Below are positions 35,027 to 44,370 of a DNA stretch of 64,000 nt, one piece after another. The position numbers and the translations under genes were made by a program. The notes below the pieces were generated by a model. It was not told the DNA's origin. It saw only the letters and a program-made list of their open reading frames with translations, and did no database searches. The stretch covers positions 116,917 through 180,916 of the forward strand of contig NJBM01000013.1 in the NCBI GenBank assembly GCA_005223045.1. The letters are read 5' to 3'. Source of the stretch: Planctomycetes bacterium B3_Pla. Its GTDB lineage: Bacteria > Planctomycetota > Phycisphaerae > Sedimentisphaerales > Anaerobacaceae. Position 1 is the stretch's first letter. Each line of letters begins with the position of its first letter.

Positions 35027-37098
35027 ACTCCTGCTTCGTTTCGTAAAAACTCACAAGGCCGGAAACGCTCACCAAACTCGTCGGCAAGCGATTCGAGCCG
35101 GGACACAACCTTATCTATTCCCAAATCGTACGCATACTTGATTACGCCGCCCCGAAAGTCGGGAAAGCCGGCGCCCAGCACCACAGCGACATCGATATCC
35201 GACTGCCGCTGGGCGATTTTCTCTTCAACCACCCGGAACGCTTCGCCGATCATCCTCATGACGAGCCGTTCGGTAATTTCACCGGCTCCGACCTGGCGAG
35301 GTGTCTTGCCGAGTTCCCGTTGCACGTTTGCAATGATGTCTCCGGTCAGGCGACTATCTCTCGGAGTATAATCGCCATGCCGGTACTTGTAAACCCCCCT
35401 GCATGTTTTCTGGCCCAGACAATCCTGTTCGACCAGAGATGTAGCGATCCGCGAGAGCGGCACGTGATGCGGGAAGGCTCTGCACATCTGCCTGTCGGTG
35501 AGTGCAAGGATGTCTATTCCCGCCATGTCTATAAGCGTCAGCGGCCCCATCGCAAAGCCGAACTCGACCATCGCGGCGTCTATCACACGCGCCTCGGCCC
35601 CATCCTCCAACAATCCGAAAGCCTCTTTCAGATAGGGGATAAACAGCCGGTTGACCACGAAACCTTCGCGGTTGTTTACCAGGACAGGGGTCTTGCGAAT
35701 GTCCTTGACGAACTTCATGGCGGTGGCAATTACGCCGGGGTCAGTCCCGTCGTGTCGGATGACCTCGACCAGCGGCATGCTATGGGCCGGGTTGAAAAAG
35801 TGCAGGCCGATGAGCCGTTGTGGATGGGTAAGCTTCTCAGCCAGTTCGTCAAGGTTTATTGTCGATGTATTCGAGGCAATTATCGCGTCGCTGCGGCAGA
35901 CTGCCTCGATTTGCGATAACACCGAACGTTTGACGGCAGTATCCTCAAACACGGCCTCGATAACAATATCCGCCGGGGCGAGACCCTGCAAGTTATCTGC
36001 AACCGAGATTCGCTCGATCATCTCGTCAGCCCGGCGCCGTGGTATCTTTCCACGTTCAACCCGTTTGTTTATTGACTTGCGAATCCGCCCGAGCGCCGTG
36101 TCGATGGCTTTCTCGTCGGCGTCGGTCACTATGACCGCCAGGCCTGCGGCGGCAAGCGCCTGGGCAATCCCCGCACCCATCGAGCCTGTTCCGACAACGG
36201 CCGCCGTGGCAATCTTTGCCGTGGCGACCTTCTCCAACTCCGGTACTTTGCCGGTTTTTCTCCCGGCGAAGAAAAGATATATTTTGTTTCGAGTCGCCAG
36301 AGTGTCCATGCACTCGGCGAAAGCTTCCTGTTCCCTTCTTAGCCCTGCCTGATACGATTCAGCCAGACCAACCCGGACGGCTTCGATAATCTTCTTCGGC
36401 GCTATGATCTCGGGCCGGCTTTTCTGGATAAGCTTTTGCGCCTGTTCAAAGGCTTTGTCATTGATCCTCGCATCGGAAACCTTGTCGGCTCGTTGGCTGG
36501 CCCCGGCCGGAAGCTCGCCAGACTCCAACAACTCGCGGGCCGCTTCTATGAGCTGATCGTTCCGGCAAACTACATCGACAAGTCCCAACTCAAGCGCATC
36601 ATTCGCATTGACCGGCTGTGCCGTCAGGAGCATACGGAGTGCCGTATCGACGCCTATTAGTCTTGGCAGACGCTGCGTACCCCCGGCCCCGGGATTGATT
36701 CCGAGCGTGACCTCCGGATTGCTGAATTTGGCGCCGGCCGTGCAGACTCGAAAATCACAGGCCATCGCCAATTCCAATGCACATCCCATCACTTTACCCG
36801 CCACCGCAGCTACAGAGGGCTTTTGCGAGTTCTCAACAGAGTCCAGCGCCTCCTGGAATATGCGCGACATGCGCATCGCTTCTTGGGCCGAGGAGATCCC
36901 TCGGAAAAGATTCACGTCTGCACCGGCACTGAAATGCTCGTCGCTGCCGGTCACGATGATCCCGCGAACATCCTCGTCGGTGTTAGCGCGGCTAATCGCT
37001 GCGCTAAGCTCTTCGAGCAGTTCAAAACCGATTGCGTTGAGCGGCGGATTGTCCAGACGCAAAATGCAGACGCCCTCGGATTTATTGTATTCGATCAT
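35023..37098 (-). CDS. Fused enoyl-CoA hydratase / 3-hydroxyacyl-CoA dehydrogenase (FadB/FadJ-like)
   Basis: Encodes 691 residues from ATG 37098 (TTG at 37137 would add 13). The N-terminal crotonase domain has FSAGADVNLF and the oxyanion region NPEVTLGINPGAGGTQRLPR with both catalytic-type glutamate positions to be checked. The NAD-binding dehydrogenase has AAVVGTGSMGAGIAQALA, followed by LIGLHFFNPAHSMPLVEVI with the catalytic histidine. Two C-terminal 3HCDH domains follow (FVVNRLFIPYLKEA, AMGPLTLIDMAGIDI, then GFPDFRGGVIKYAYDLG). It would hydrate an enoyl-CoA and oxidise the 3-hydroxyacyl-CoA with NAD. Cotranscribed with the dehydrogenase upstream and the BcrC-like gene downstream. Confidence 0.94.
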   Translation of the reverse strand: MIEYNKSEGVCILRLDNPPLNAIGFELLEELSAAISRANTDEDVRGIIVTGSDEHFSAGADVNLFRGISSAQEAMRMSRIFQEALDSVENSQKPSVAAVAGKVMGCALELAMACDFRVCTAGAKFSNPEVTLGINPGAGGTQRLPRLIGVDTALRMLLTAQPVNANDALELGLVDVVCRNDQLIEAARELLESGELPAGASQRADKVSDARINDKAFEQAQKLIQKSRPEIIAPKKIIEAVRVGLAESYQAGLRREQEAFAECMDTLATRNKIYLFFAGRKTGKVPELEKVATAKIATAAVVGTGSMGAGIAQALAAAGLAVIVTDADEKAIDTALGRIRKSINKRVERGKIPRRRADEMIERISVADNLQGLAPADIVIEAVFEDTAVKRSVLSQIEAVCRSDAIIASNTSTINLDELAEKLTHPQRLIGLHFFNPAHSMPLVEVIRHDGTDPGVIATAMKFVKDIRKTPVLVNNREGFVVNRLFIPYLKEAFGLLEDGAEARVIDAAMVEFGFAMGPLTLIDMAGIDILALTDRQMCRAFPHHVPLSRIATSLVEQDCLGQKTCRGVYKYRHGDYTPRDSRLTGDIIANVQRELGKTPRQVGAGEITERLVMRMIGEAFRVVEEKIAQRQSDIDVAVVLGAGFPDFRGGVIKYAYDLGIDKVVSRLESLADEFGERFRPCEFLRNEAGV

Positions 37099-37126
37099 TC
37101 CGGTCAGGCTTTCAGAGGCGGTCAGG

Positions 37127-38092
37127 TCAGACCTCAAGGGTCAGCTTCAAAGAATCCCTGGCGCATTCGGCATACATCTCGAAGGCCTCGGGGGCCTTGT
37201 CCCAGGGCATTCGCGGTGTGACCATTTCGGTCAGGACCGAGGCCCGATTATCGAGGACCATGTCCGCCGCGGTCTGGAAGAACGCGCCGCACTCCGGGCC
37301 GACACAGGTGTTGATCTGGATCTCCTCGCGGAAAACGTGATACCAGGGGAATTCCTGTAGCTCATAGTGCGGCATCCCGAAGACGAACAGCCTGCCGCCG
37401 TGTTTGGGCAAATATGCGGCGGTCTTGAGCGAATCTACGAAACCCACCGCCTCGACAACAAAATCAAGCATTTGCTCCTTCGTCAACTCTTTGACGACTT
37501 TTACGACGTCTTCTTTCGAGGCGTCGATTGTATGGTCGGCCCCGTAGCGCCCGGACCATTCCAAACGCCAGTCGAGCACATCGACTGCAATCACCGTGCT
37601 TGCTCCCATCAGTCCGAGCATATATGTGAATATCAATCCCATCGGGCCCTGGCCGATTACGGCACAACTTTGATTGATCACGCCATCCGTTCGCGTCAGC
37701 GCCCGAAGGACCGTCGCCAACGGCTGGGCGACGACCAGTGCCGCCGGGTCCGGCGCTTCCTGCGGCAGACGCGCAATAGCCGGCGGTCGCGATATTATGT
37801 ACTCGGCGAAGCCGTAGTAACCGTGCGGCTGAGCCAGCACCAATGTTCCTTCCTCCCAGCCGTCGCAGCGAGACTCAACTATCGTGCCGATGTTCTCGTG
37901 CCCGGCCCAGCCGACCGGGTTCGGAAAGTCAATGTTGCCCCAGAGGCCTTTGCCGGTGTACTGGCCCATGTTGCTGCCGCAAAGCGCCACGTGGCTGCAC
38001 TTTACCAGCACCTCACCCTCGGCCGGCTCGGGCTTCGGTGCATCGTCCAGCATGGCAATCTTTCGCGGCTGCACTATCTGGATTGCTCTCAT
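37127..38092 (-). CDS. Zinc-type alcohol dehydrogenase (MDR family)
   Basis: A protein of 321 residues. Catalytic zinc ligands are seen in HVALCGSNMGQY and the GHE motif of GWAGHENIG. The NAD-binding fold begins SCAVIGQGPMGLIFTYMLGLMGA. The four-cysteine structural zinc lobe is missing, which accounts for the short length. GAGGT precedes the ATG. As the first gene of the operon it could be the counterpart of the 6-hydroxycyclohex-1-ene-1-carbonyl-CoA dehydrogenase of anaerobic benzoate degradation, or a general alcohol/polyol dehydrogenase. The 215-bp region upstream, shared with the divergent TPR gene, shows no clear promoter. Confidence 0.92.
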   Translation of the reverse strand: MRAIQIVQPRKIAMLDDAPKPEPAEGEVLVKCSHVALCGSNMGQYTGKGLWGNIDFPNPVGWAGHENIGTIVESRCDGWEEGTLVLAQPHGYYGFAEYIISRPPAIARLPQEAPDPAALVVAQPLATVLRALTRTDGVINQSCAVIGQGPMGLIFTYMLGLMGASTVIAVDVLDWRLEWSGRYGADHTIDASKEDVVKVVKELTKEQMLDFVVEAVGFVDSLKTAAYLPKHGGRLFVFGMPHYELQEFPWYHVFREEIQINTCVGPECGAFFQTAADMVLDNRASVLTEMVTPRMPWDKAPEAFEMYAECARDSLKLTLEV

Positions 38093-38307
38093 CGGTTACC
38101 TCTCAGTCTTGATTGCCAAAGAAGCGAATAGGCCATCCAATCGTCAAAATCCGTACAGGGATTAGAGCACACAATCTTGCTCCAGGCAAGCGGTAACTCG
38201 GCAAGACAAAACGGATAGACAAGCCATGACATTTGCTCCGGGTCGATGTATTCCTTATATTTTAGTGGGAGGTTAGCTGACACGGCAAATATTGGGGGGG
38301 AGATTCA

Positions 38308-39330
38308 ATGTCGGCACGGGCTAAAGGACCGTTCACGCTGCAGGACACAAAGAGTATTTTATTGGTCATATTCTGTGGTCTGTTTGTACTTCTGCCCGGC
38401 TCGGCCGGTGCGCGCACGGCACAGGCAAGAAAGGCTCTTTCCAGCAGAGCACTGCGATCAATGGCAAGAGTTTACATGGCTTCCGGCGGCTACGAAAAGG
38501 CACAGCCTTTACTGGAAGGGGCGCTCAACCTGGCAAAAACGACCGACGCCGCAGATTCCGAATTGTGTGCCTGTATGCTCGATTTGGCGTATCTGTACAA
38601 GGACCAGGGCAAGCTGGCGCAGGCCGAAACAATGTGCCTCTCGGGTCTGGAGCTGCAGGAAAAGGTCCATAGCCCAAACCACCCCTATGTGGCGTACACG
38701 CTGAGGATTCTGGGCGATATTTACCGGGGACAGGGCCGGTATCGAGAAGCCGAGAACTCTCTCAAGCGGGCGCTAAGCATTATGCGCGGAGTCAGCAGCG
38801 AAGATGCCTCGGAAGTCGCGCCGTTTAAGGTGGATATGGCTCGCCTGCTTATCGCACAGGGCGACCTTGCCGGGGCCGAATCTTATTTTGACGAGGCAAT
38901 GCCTGTCATCGAAAGAAGCTACAGGCCCGGACATCTCTACACGGCAAAGGTACTCACCAGCATGGCGACGCTCCGCGTACTTCAGGAGCGATATGTAGAA
39001 GCGGAAGAATTGATTGGCAAAGCACTGCCCGTTCAGGAAAAAGTTTACGGCCCCAATCATCATTTTCTCGTGCCGGTCTGGCTGGTAAAGTCAAGGATAT
39101 ACCAGGCAAAAGGCGACCTGGCCAATGCAAGGAAGCTCCTCGAAAAATCCTTGCATATTGCCGAGAATCAGGCCGATCCCAGGCCTCAGCTTGAAGTCTT
39201 AGAGACACTGATTCAGTTGCACCGCCAGAGCGACAACGCCAAAGATGTGGCAAAACTGCAGAAGCGTATAGAAGACATCCGCGAGCATAGGCTGGTTGTG
39301 TACACGCCGGTTGCGAAAGCTGTCCAGTGA
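38308..39330 (+). CDS. Exported tetratricopeptide repeat protein
   Basis: A protein of 340 residues. A membrane anchor or signal peptide covers about 15-35 (SILLVIFCGLFVLLPGSAGA). About six TPR units of the kinesin-light-chain type follow, for example ALRSMARVYMASGGYEKAQP, LDLAYLYKDQGKLAQAET, LRILGDIYRGQGRYREAENS and MATLRVLQERYVEAEELIGK. Such repeats form a protein-binding superhelix; no catalytic domain is seen. The partner is unknown. It stands alone between the CoA operon and the ABC-F gene. Confidence 0.9.
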   Translation: MSARAKGPFTLQDTKSILLVIFCGLFVLLPGSAGARTAQARKALSSRALRSMARVYMASGGYEKAQPLLEGALNLAKTTDAADSELCACMLDLAYLYKDQGKLAQAETMCLSGLELQEKVHSPNHPYVAYTLRILGDIYRGQGRYREAENSLKRALSIMRGVSSEDASEVAPFKVDMARLLIAQGDLAGAESYFDEAMPVIERSYRPGHLYTAKVLTSMATLRVLQERYVEAEELIGKALPVQEKVYGPNHHFLVPVWLVKSRIYQAKGDLANARKLLEKSLHIAENQADPRPQLEVLETLIQLHRQSDNAKDVAKLQKRIEDIREHRLVVYTPVAKAVQ

Positions 39331-39554
39331 GGGCATAGTTTCAATTCATACGGTATTTGTATTCACTTCAACCTTTTACACATCAAGAGGGCGGCGTCTG
39401 CTCGTTCGGCGCCCTGGTTCGTCTTTGTAGGCAGGTACTTGAATACCGAAGCCGCTCAGGATAACATAAGCGGTCGATCTCGCAGGCAGTTGCCGGGTGC
39501 AGACCGCCGGTAGGAAACCTGCAAACAAAAGTGGGCGACAAGGTGTTGTGATTG

Positions 39555-41510
39555 ATGGCCATCGTAACGTTGAATGACATCCATGTAGCTTTCGGCTCGG
39601 AAGTCGTGCTGGATCGGATGAATCTCACACTCCATCCGGGCGAAAAAGTCGGTATGGTGGGCGCCAACGGAGCAGGAAAGAGCACGATTCTGAAGCTGAT
39701 CATCGGCCGGATCGATCCGGACATGGGTCGGGTGGCCAAACGGAAGGGCCTGCGCATCGGCCACTTACGGCAGGAAACGGTGTTCAGCGGCGGCCGCACG
39801 GTCATGGAGGAAATGCACGCAGGCGTGGAGAATTTGCTCGGATTCCAACGCTCAATCCACGCCGCCTCTCATGAGATGGAGGGCCTTTCCGGCTCGGCGC
39901 TGCAGGCCAAGATGAAGCAGTATGATCGCTTATGTCACGATTTCGAGATAGCCGGAGGGTATGCGTATGAAGTCCGCATACACAAGACTCTGGCTGGACT
40001 TGGCTTTGAGCCTGAGCTGCATCACGCCAAAACTTCGGCGCTTAGTGGCGGCCAGTTGTCGCGCCTGGGTCTGGCGCAGGTATTGATGCTGGAAACCGAT
40101 CTGCTGCTGCTGGACGAGCCGACCAATCATCTGGACTTGCAGGCAATCGAATGGTTGGAGCGGTTCCTGACAAACTACGGCGGAGCTTCGGTAATTATCA
40201 GCCACGACAGGACCTTGCTGGATAAGGTTGCGTGCAAAATTGTCGAAGTCGAGGGCCGCAAAGCCCACGTGTGGAACGGCAACTACAGCAACTACGTTCA
40301 GACCAAAGAGACCGTACGGTTGCAGCAGCAGCGCGAACATGTTAAGCGCGTCGAGATGGTCGAACATACATTGGATTTCATCGCTCGCAACAAGGACCAG
40401 GAGGGTATGCGCGGGACAGCTCGAGGCAGAAAGACTCGCCTGAACCGCCTGCTGAAAGAGAACCCTGATTTCCTGGATAAGCCTTCTTCGCAAAAGACTA
40501 TCAGCTTCTCATTCGGCAAGACCGGTCGCACGAGCGACCTGGTGCTGCGCTGTGAAGGGATGGGCAAGTCTTTCGGCGATCTGACGCTGTTCGAGGATCT
40601 GACGTTTGATGTGCTCAGCGGCGAGCGCATCGGCATCACCGGCCCGAACGGTACAGGCAAAAGCACCTTTCTGCGATTAGCTCTCGGCCAGATCGAACCG
40701 TCTGCAGGCAGCATTCGTCTTGGCAGGAACCTCCGTGTGGGCTACCTCGACCAGCACGGCGACGTCCTGGATCCGTCCATGAGCGTTCTTGATGAGGCCT
40801 CCGGCATCAACTCAAAGCTCTCATCGGAACAGGTTCGAGACCGGTTAGGCGCCTTCCTCTTCACCGGCGACGATGTGTTCAAACTGTGCCGGGACTTGAG
40901 CGGGGGCCAGCGCAATCGTCTGATGCTGTGCAAATTGGTGCTGGCCGAACCCGATGTTCTAGTCATGGACGAACCCACCAACCATCTGGATATTGCCAGT
41001 CGGGAAATGCTCGAAGCCGCGCTGACCGACTACACAGGCGCAATGATTGTAGTAAGCCATGATCGCTTCTTCCTCGACCGGCTGGTGGACAGGCTGATAG
41101 TCGTCGGCACAGACGGATTGGGGATTCGCCGCCTCGGCAAGACAGAATTTGTCGAGATCAAACCCGTGTACTCACATTATGCGTCTCTTATACGCAAGCG
41201 TGTAGAGGCGCAGCAGCAGAAGGCCGAATCATGTGCCGGCGGGCCTCGAAAGCGCCGGTCGGCGCGTGCTGTTAGCAGGCCCCGTGTCAAGACGCCTGAG
41301 GAACTCAAGCGTTTCAACAAATACTCCGTTGAGCAGATCGAAGAGCTTATCATGGAGCTTGAGCAGGAGTTGGCCGAGATGAAAGAGCGCTTCGGCGATG
41401 CGCAGATATACAAGAATCCCCAACAGCTCGCGGAACTGCAAGAGGGTTATGACGCCAAGACAGATGAGCTGGAACTGCTCTATCGAGCGTACGAACGTCA
41501 CGCACGATGA
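39555..41510 (+). CDS. ABC-F family ATPase
   Basis: A protein of 651 residues from ATG 39555 (the TTG just before it is the alternative). Two ABC domains: Walker A GANGAGKST and GPNGTGKST, signatures ALSGGQLSRL and LSGGQRNRL, Walker B LLLLDEPTNHLDL and VLVMDEPTNHLDI. Between them is the ABC-F linker, and a C-terminal coiled coil lies at about 595-650 (EELIMELEQELAEMKERF). No membrane helices, so not a transporter. Family members bind the ribosome E site and help stalled translation or antibiotic resistance; this one most resembles the Uup/YheS-like housekeeping types. Confidence 0.96.
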   Translation: MAIVTLNDIHVAFGSEVVLDRMNLTLHPGEKVGMVGANGAGKSTILKLIIGRIDPDMGRVAKRKGLRIGHLRQETVFSGGRTVMEEMHAGVENLLGFQRSIHAASHEMEGLSGSALQAKMKQYDRLCHDFEIAGGYAYEVRIHKTLAGLGFEPELHHAKTSALSGGQLSRLGLAQVLMLETDLLLLDEPTNHLDLQAIEWLERFLTNYGGASVIISHDRTLLDKVACKIVEVEGRKAHVWNGNYSNYVQTKETVRLQQQREHVKRVEMVEHTLDFIARNKDQEGMRGTARGRKTRLNRLLKENPDFLDKPSSQKTISFSFGKTGRTSDLVLRCEGMGKSFGDLTLFEDLTFDVLSGERIGITGPNGTGKSTFLRLALGQIEPSAGSIRLGRNLRVGYLDQHGDVLDPSMSVLDEASGINSKLSSEQVRDRLGAFLFTGDDVFKLCRDLSGGQRNRLMLCKLVLAEPDVLVMDEPTNHLDIASREMLEAALTDYTGAMIVVSHDRFFLDRLVDRLIVVGTDGLGIRRLGKTEFVEIKPVYSHYASLIRKRVEAQQQKAESCAGGPRKRRSARAVSRPRVKTPEELKRFNKYSVEQIEELIMELEQELAEMKERFGDAQIYKNPQQLAELQEGYDAKTDELELLYRAYERHAR

Positions 41511-41528
41511 GGCATATCCCGCTGGCAA

Positions 41529-42404
41529 TCAAAGGTCGAGGACCCGGTCCATTTGCTCGGATATCTCAGCTAAGCGCTGCCGGCCGCCGCCGCCGACCTC
41601 GGCCGTTGCCCAGCCCCGATAACCGATCTTCTTCAATTCCTCGCGTACCCTGGGCCAGTCGATGCTGCCCTCGCCTAACGGGAAGGCAAAGCCCTTGCGC
41701 ATCCCTTCGTTCATTGCAACAGTCAGGTTGTACTCCTTGATATGCACCTTGACGATTCGTTTGCCTAAAACCTCGATCCAGTGCTGAGGCCAACCCCAGC
41801 GAACTACATTTCCGATATCGAAATACGCCTTCACGTACGGGCTGTCGAGCTCGTCGATGTACCGGGCCATCGTAAGCGGCTCGATGAGGAAGGTAGCCCA
41901 GACATTCTCGACCAGTATGTGGATGCGTTTCTTCTCCGCGTGCTCAATGGCCTTTCGGATTGTCTGTTGCGTTTGCCGGTAGTTATCCATGAACGAACCT
42001 TTGGGGTCCGCACGTACGACGTGAAGAACAGAAGTCGCACCGTACACCGCTGCTTCGTCGATTGCCCCCTTGAGGTCGGGATGACTCGAGTTAACAACGC
42101 CGTGAATGGGAATTCCCACTTTCTCACTGGCCCGGGCGAGGACCTTCGGCTCGGGCATTTTGCTATTGCGAATACGCGTAGGCGTCTCGATGCCCTCGAA
42201 CCCAAGGTCTTTGACCAGTTTCAGCTTGTCTTCAACCGACAGATCACCCTGGATCATCGTGAAGCCAAGGGCTTTTTTGAAGCGCCTGGCGGACTCTTGC
42301 GCGCCCGCCGGGGATGGCCGGCCTAATAGCGCCGGCGCCGCTGTGCTTGCTATTAGAAGCCCGCTCTTTTGAAGAAATTGACGCCGATGGATTTGTGATT
42401 TCAT
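41529..42404 (-). CDS. Tat-exported sugar phosphate isomerase/epimerase-like TIM barrel
   Basis: A protein of 291 residues. A Tat signal covers 1-36 (HRRQFLQKSGLLIASTAAPA). The xylose-isomerase-like barrel shows LKLVKDLGFEGIETPTR, RIHILVENVW, YVKAYFDIGNVVRWGW, KRIVKVHIKEYN and a final GWATAEVGGG. The metal-binding acids and histidine (ENVW, DIGN, HIKE, AEV) look complete. Paralogues in planctomycetes accompany Gfo/Idh/MocA genes, as here, and act on keto-sugars or inositol derivatives. It is divergent from the first oxidoreductase gene. Confidence 0.92.
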   Translation of the reverse strand: MKSQIHRRQFLQKSGLLIASTAAPALLGRPSPAGAQESARRFKKALGFTMIQGDLSVEDKLKLVKDLGFEGIETPTRIRNSKMPEPKVLARASEKVGIPIHGVVNSSHPDLKGAIDEAAVYGATSVLHVVRADPKGSFMDNYRQTQQTIRKAIEHAEKKRIHILVENVWATFLIEPLTMARYIDELDSPYVKAYFDIGNVVRWGWPQHWIEVLGKRIVKVHIKEYNLTVAMNEGMRKGFAFPLGEGSIDWPRVREELKKIGYRGWATAEVGGGGRQRLAEISEQMDRVLDL

Positions 42405-42527
42405 GTGTCTGCCCTCTAATAAAACAGCTAACCTGTCAAACTGATCCTGTATGCTATATACGTGCTCAGACAGAGAATGTCAAGTCAGCGTCTGTGACGA
42501 ATTTTCCGGCGAAAAAAATCTTGTCTG

Positions 42528-42544
42528 CTTGCCTGACAGGCAAG
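42528..42544. repeat. Short perfect inverted repeat
   Basis: CTTGCCT and AGGCAAG pair perfectly around a GAC loop in the divergent region between the TIM-barrel and oxidoreductase genes. It could be an operator for a dimeric regulator or an RNA hairpin. No regulator gene is adjacent. Confidence 0.4.
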
Positions 42545-42667
42545 AGCATGATACTATCGACCGCTGATAAATGGAGTCCGAAGGACGGTTGGGCCGGGAA
42601 GCAAGACTTTCTCGTGGAACAAACGTAGAACTCAAGATAAATGCAAAACAATAGGAGAAGACCCATC

Positions 42668-44071
42668 ATGAGCGAATCTAATGAAAAAAGCACGTCGCGT
42701 CGTGAATTTTTGAAGAACACCGGACGCCTTGCCGCCACCTCGGCTGTAGTGGCTGGCATTGCCCCGCGAATCCATGCAGCGGGCAGCAGCACCGTCAATG
42801 TGGCCTTGATCGGTTGTGGCGGTAGAGGCACCGGGGCGGCGGCGAACGCCCTGTCGGTCAACAACGGCCCGACCAAACTCGTCGCCATGGGCGATGTCTT
42901 CGAGCAACGCCTTAAAAGCAGTTACGCGAATTTGAAGAAAGAGCACGCCGATAAGATGGACGTACCCGAGGATCGCCGGTTCGTGGGCTTCGACGCCTAC
43001 AAGAAGGCGATGGATTGTCTAAGACCGGGTGACGTTGCGATCTTCGCGACGCCTCCGGCGTTTCGCTGGGTGCACTTCACGTATGCGATCAAGAAGAATC
43101 TCAATGTCTTCATGGAAAAGCCCGTTACCGTGGACGGCCCGACCAGCCGGCGGATGTTCAAGCTCGGCAAACAAGCCGACGCCAAGAACCTCAAAGTAGG
43201 AGTGGGTTTGATGTCCCGCCACCAACGGTCACTCGAACAACTCTACAAACGAATCCGAGACGGCGAAATAGGCGACATAATCCTGCAGCGCGGCTACCGG
43301 ATGCACGGCCCGCTCGGTTTCTTCTCTTCGCTGCCCAAACCGCCCGGCATCAGCGACCTGATGTATCAGATCCAGCGCTTCCACAGTTTTCTCTGGGCCA
43401 GCGGCGGAAATTTCAGCGACTTCAACATCCACATAATAGATCACCAATGCTGGATGAAGAACGCATGGCCGGTCAAGGCCCATGCCGTGGGCGGTCGCCA
43501 TTATCGTCAGAGTCCCGAAGGCGTCACTTACGTCGATCAGAACTTCGATACGTATTCGGTGGAATACACATTCGCCGACGGCAGCAAGTTCTTCATGGAT
43601 GGGCGCTGTATCCTGGGTTGCCACGAGATTTACTCCAGCGCCGCGCACGGCAGTAAAGGCATGGCAATCGTCTCGAAGAGCGGCGACTGCGGGATGCCCT
43701 CCAGCACCTACAAGGGCCAGAATCCAACGGACGCAAACATGATCTGGGAATCCAAAGTAAAGCCGGCCGAGAGGAGTCCGTATCAGAACGAATGGAACGA
43801 CCTGATGGACGCCATCCGCAACGACAAGCCCTACAACGAAACCGAGAACGGCGTCCAAACCAGCCTCGTGACGAGCATGGGCCGCATGGCCGCACACACC
43901 GGCCAGGAAATCACCTACGACCAAATCCTCAACTCCGATCATGAGATGGCGCCCGGTCTGGACAAGTTGACGGCGGATTCTCCCGCGCCTCTGCGCTCCG
44001 ACTCGAAAGGCAGATACCCCGTTCCACAACCCGGCATTGTCAAGGACCGCGAATACAGAGACTTCGCATAA
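42668..44071 (+). CDS. Tat-exported Gfo/Idh/MocA oxidoreductase, paralogue 1
   Basis: Encodes 467 residues from ATG 42668, chosen for AGGAG upstream and because the Tat signal (STSRREFLKNTGRLAATSAV) then sits at the N-terminus. The NAD(P)-binding motif is VALIGCGGRGTGAAANAL and the catalytic motif EKPVTVDGPTSR. A second active-site segment is NIHIIDHQCWMK. The C-terminal domain is the bacterial Gfo/Idh/MocA type. The family oxidises or reduces sugars and inositols; Zymomonas glucose-fructose oxidoreductase is a precedent for Tat export with bound cofactor. Closely similar in sequence to the next oxidoreductase, so a tandem duplication is likely. Confidence 0.94.
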   Translation: MSESNEKSTSRREFLKNTGRLAATSAVVAGIAPRIHAAGSSTVNVALIGCGGRGTGAAANALSVNNGPTKLVAMGDVFEQRLKSSYANLKKEHADKMDVPEDRRFVGFDAYKKAMDCLRPGDVAIFATPPAFRWVHFTYAIKKNLNVFMEKPVTVDGPTSRRMFKLGKQADAKNLKVGVGLMSRHQRSLEQLYKRIRDGEIGDIILQRGYRMHGPLGFFSSLPKPPGISDLMYQIQRFHSFLWASGGNFSDFNIHIIDHQCWMKNAWPVKAHAVGGRHYRQSPEGVTYVDQNFDTYSVEYTFADGSKFFMDGRCILGCHEIYSSAAHGSKGMAIVSKSGDCGMPSSTYKGQNPTDANMIWESKVKPAERSPYQNEWNDLMDAIRNDKPYNETENGVQTSLVTSMGRMAAHTGQEITYDQILNSDHEMAPGLDKLTADSPAPLRSDSKGRYPVPQPGIVKDREYRDFA

Positions 44072-44089
44072 CAAATCATCACCGTGAAC

Positions 44090-44145
44090 GGTAGGGTGGG
44101 CTTGAAGCCCACCGATCAACTAGTGGGGCCAGCCCCACCCTACCT
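44090..44145. repeat. Composite dispersed hairpin repeat
   Basis: GGTGGGCTT/AAGCCCACC and GTGGGGC/GCCCCAC hairpins lie side by side, enclosed by GTAGGGTGGG and CCACCCTAC-type ends that can pair over about 50 bases. It sits in the 299-bp gap between the two oxidoreductase paralogues. Such GTGGGCTT-type repeats are widespread in uncultured bacterial genomes. The rest of the gap holds no convincing gene. Confidence 0.6.
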
Positions 44146-44370
44146 GTTCCGGGCATTTCAGACAACCTTCCCGCAGGCTTCAAAGTCTTCCAAAAACAAC
44201 TTGAATCGGACTGGGCAAGACAGTATCATGGTTGGTCGGTACGGCAGGATTCGGGCAAAATTCAGCCAGACGGCATTCATGAGTACGTTACAGTCGATTT
44301 CAGGGAAGACTTCGGTCTCAATGAAACAGGAGATACTTTTTCGCAAATGAAACATCGAAAAGGAGAGAAT

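Noticed and set aside
43229..44119. 296-residue minus-strand ORF opposite oxidoreductase paralogue 1
   Set aside because: It is a shadow of a high-GC gene; similar shadows lie opposite paralogue 2.
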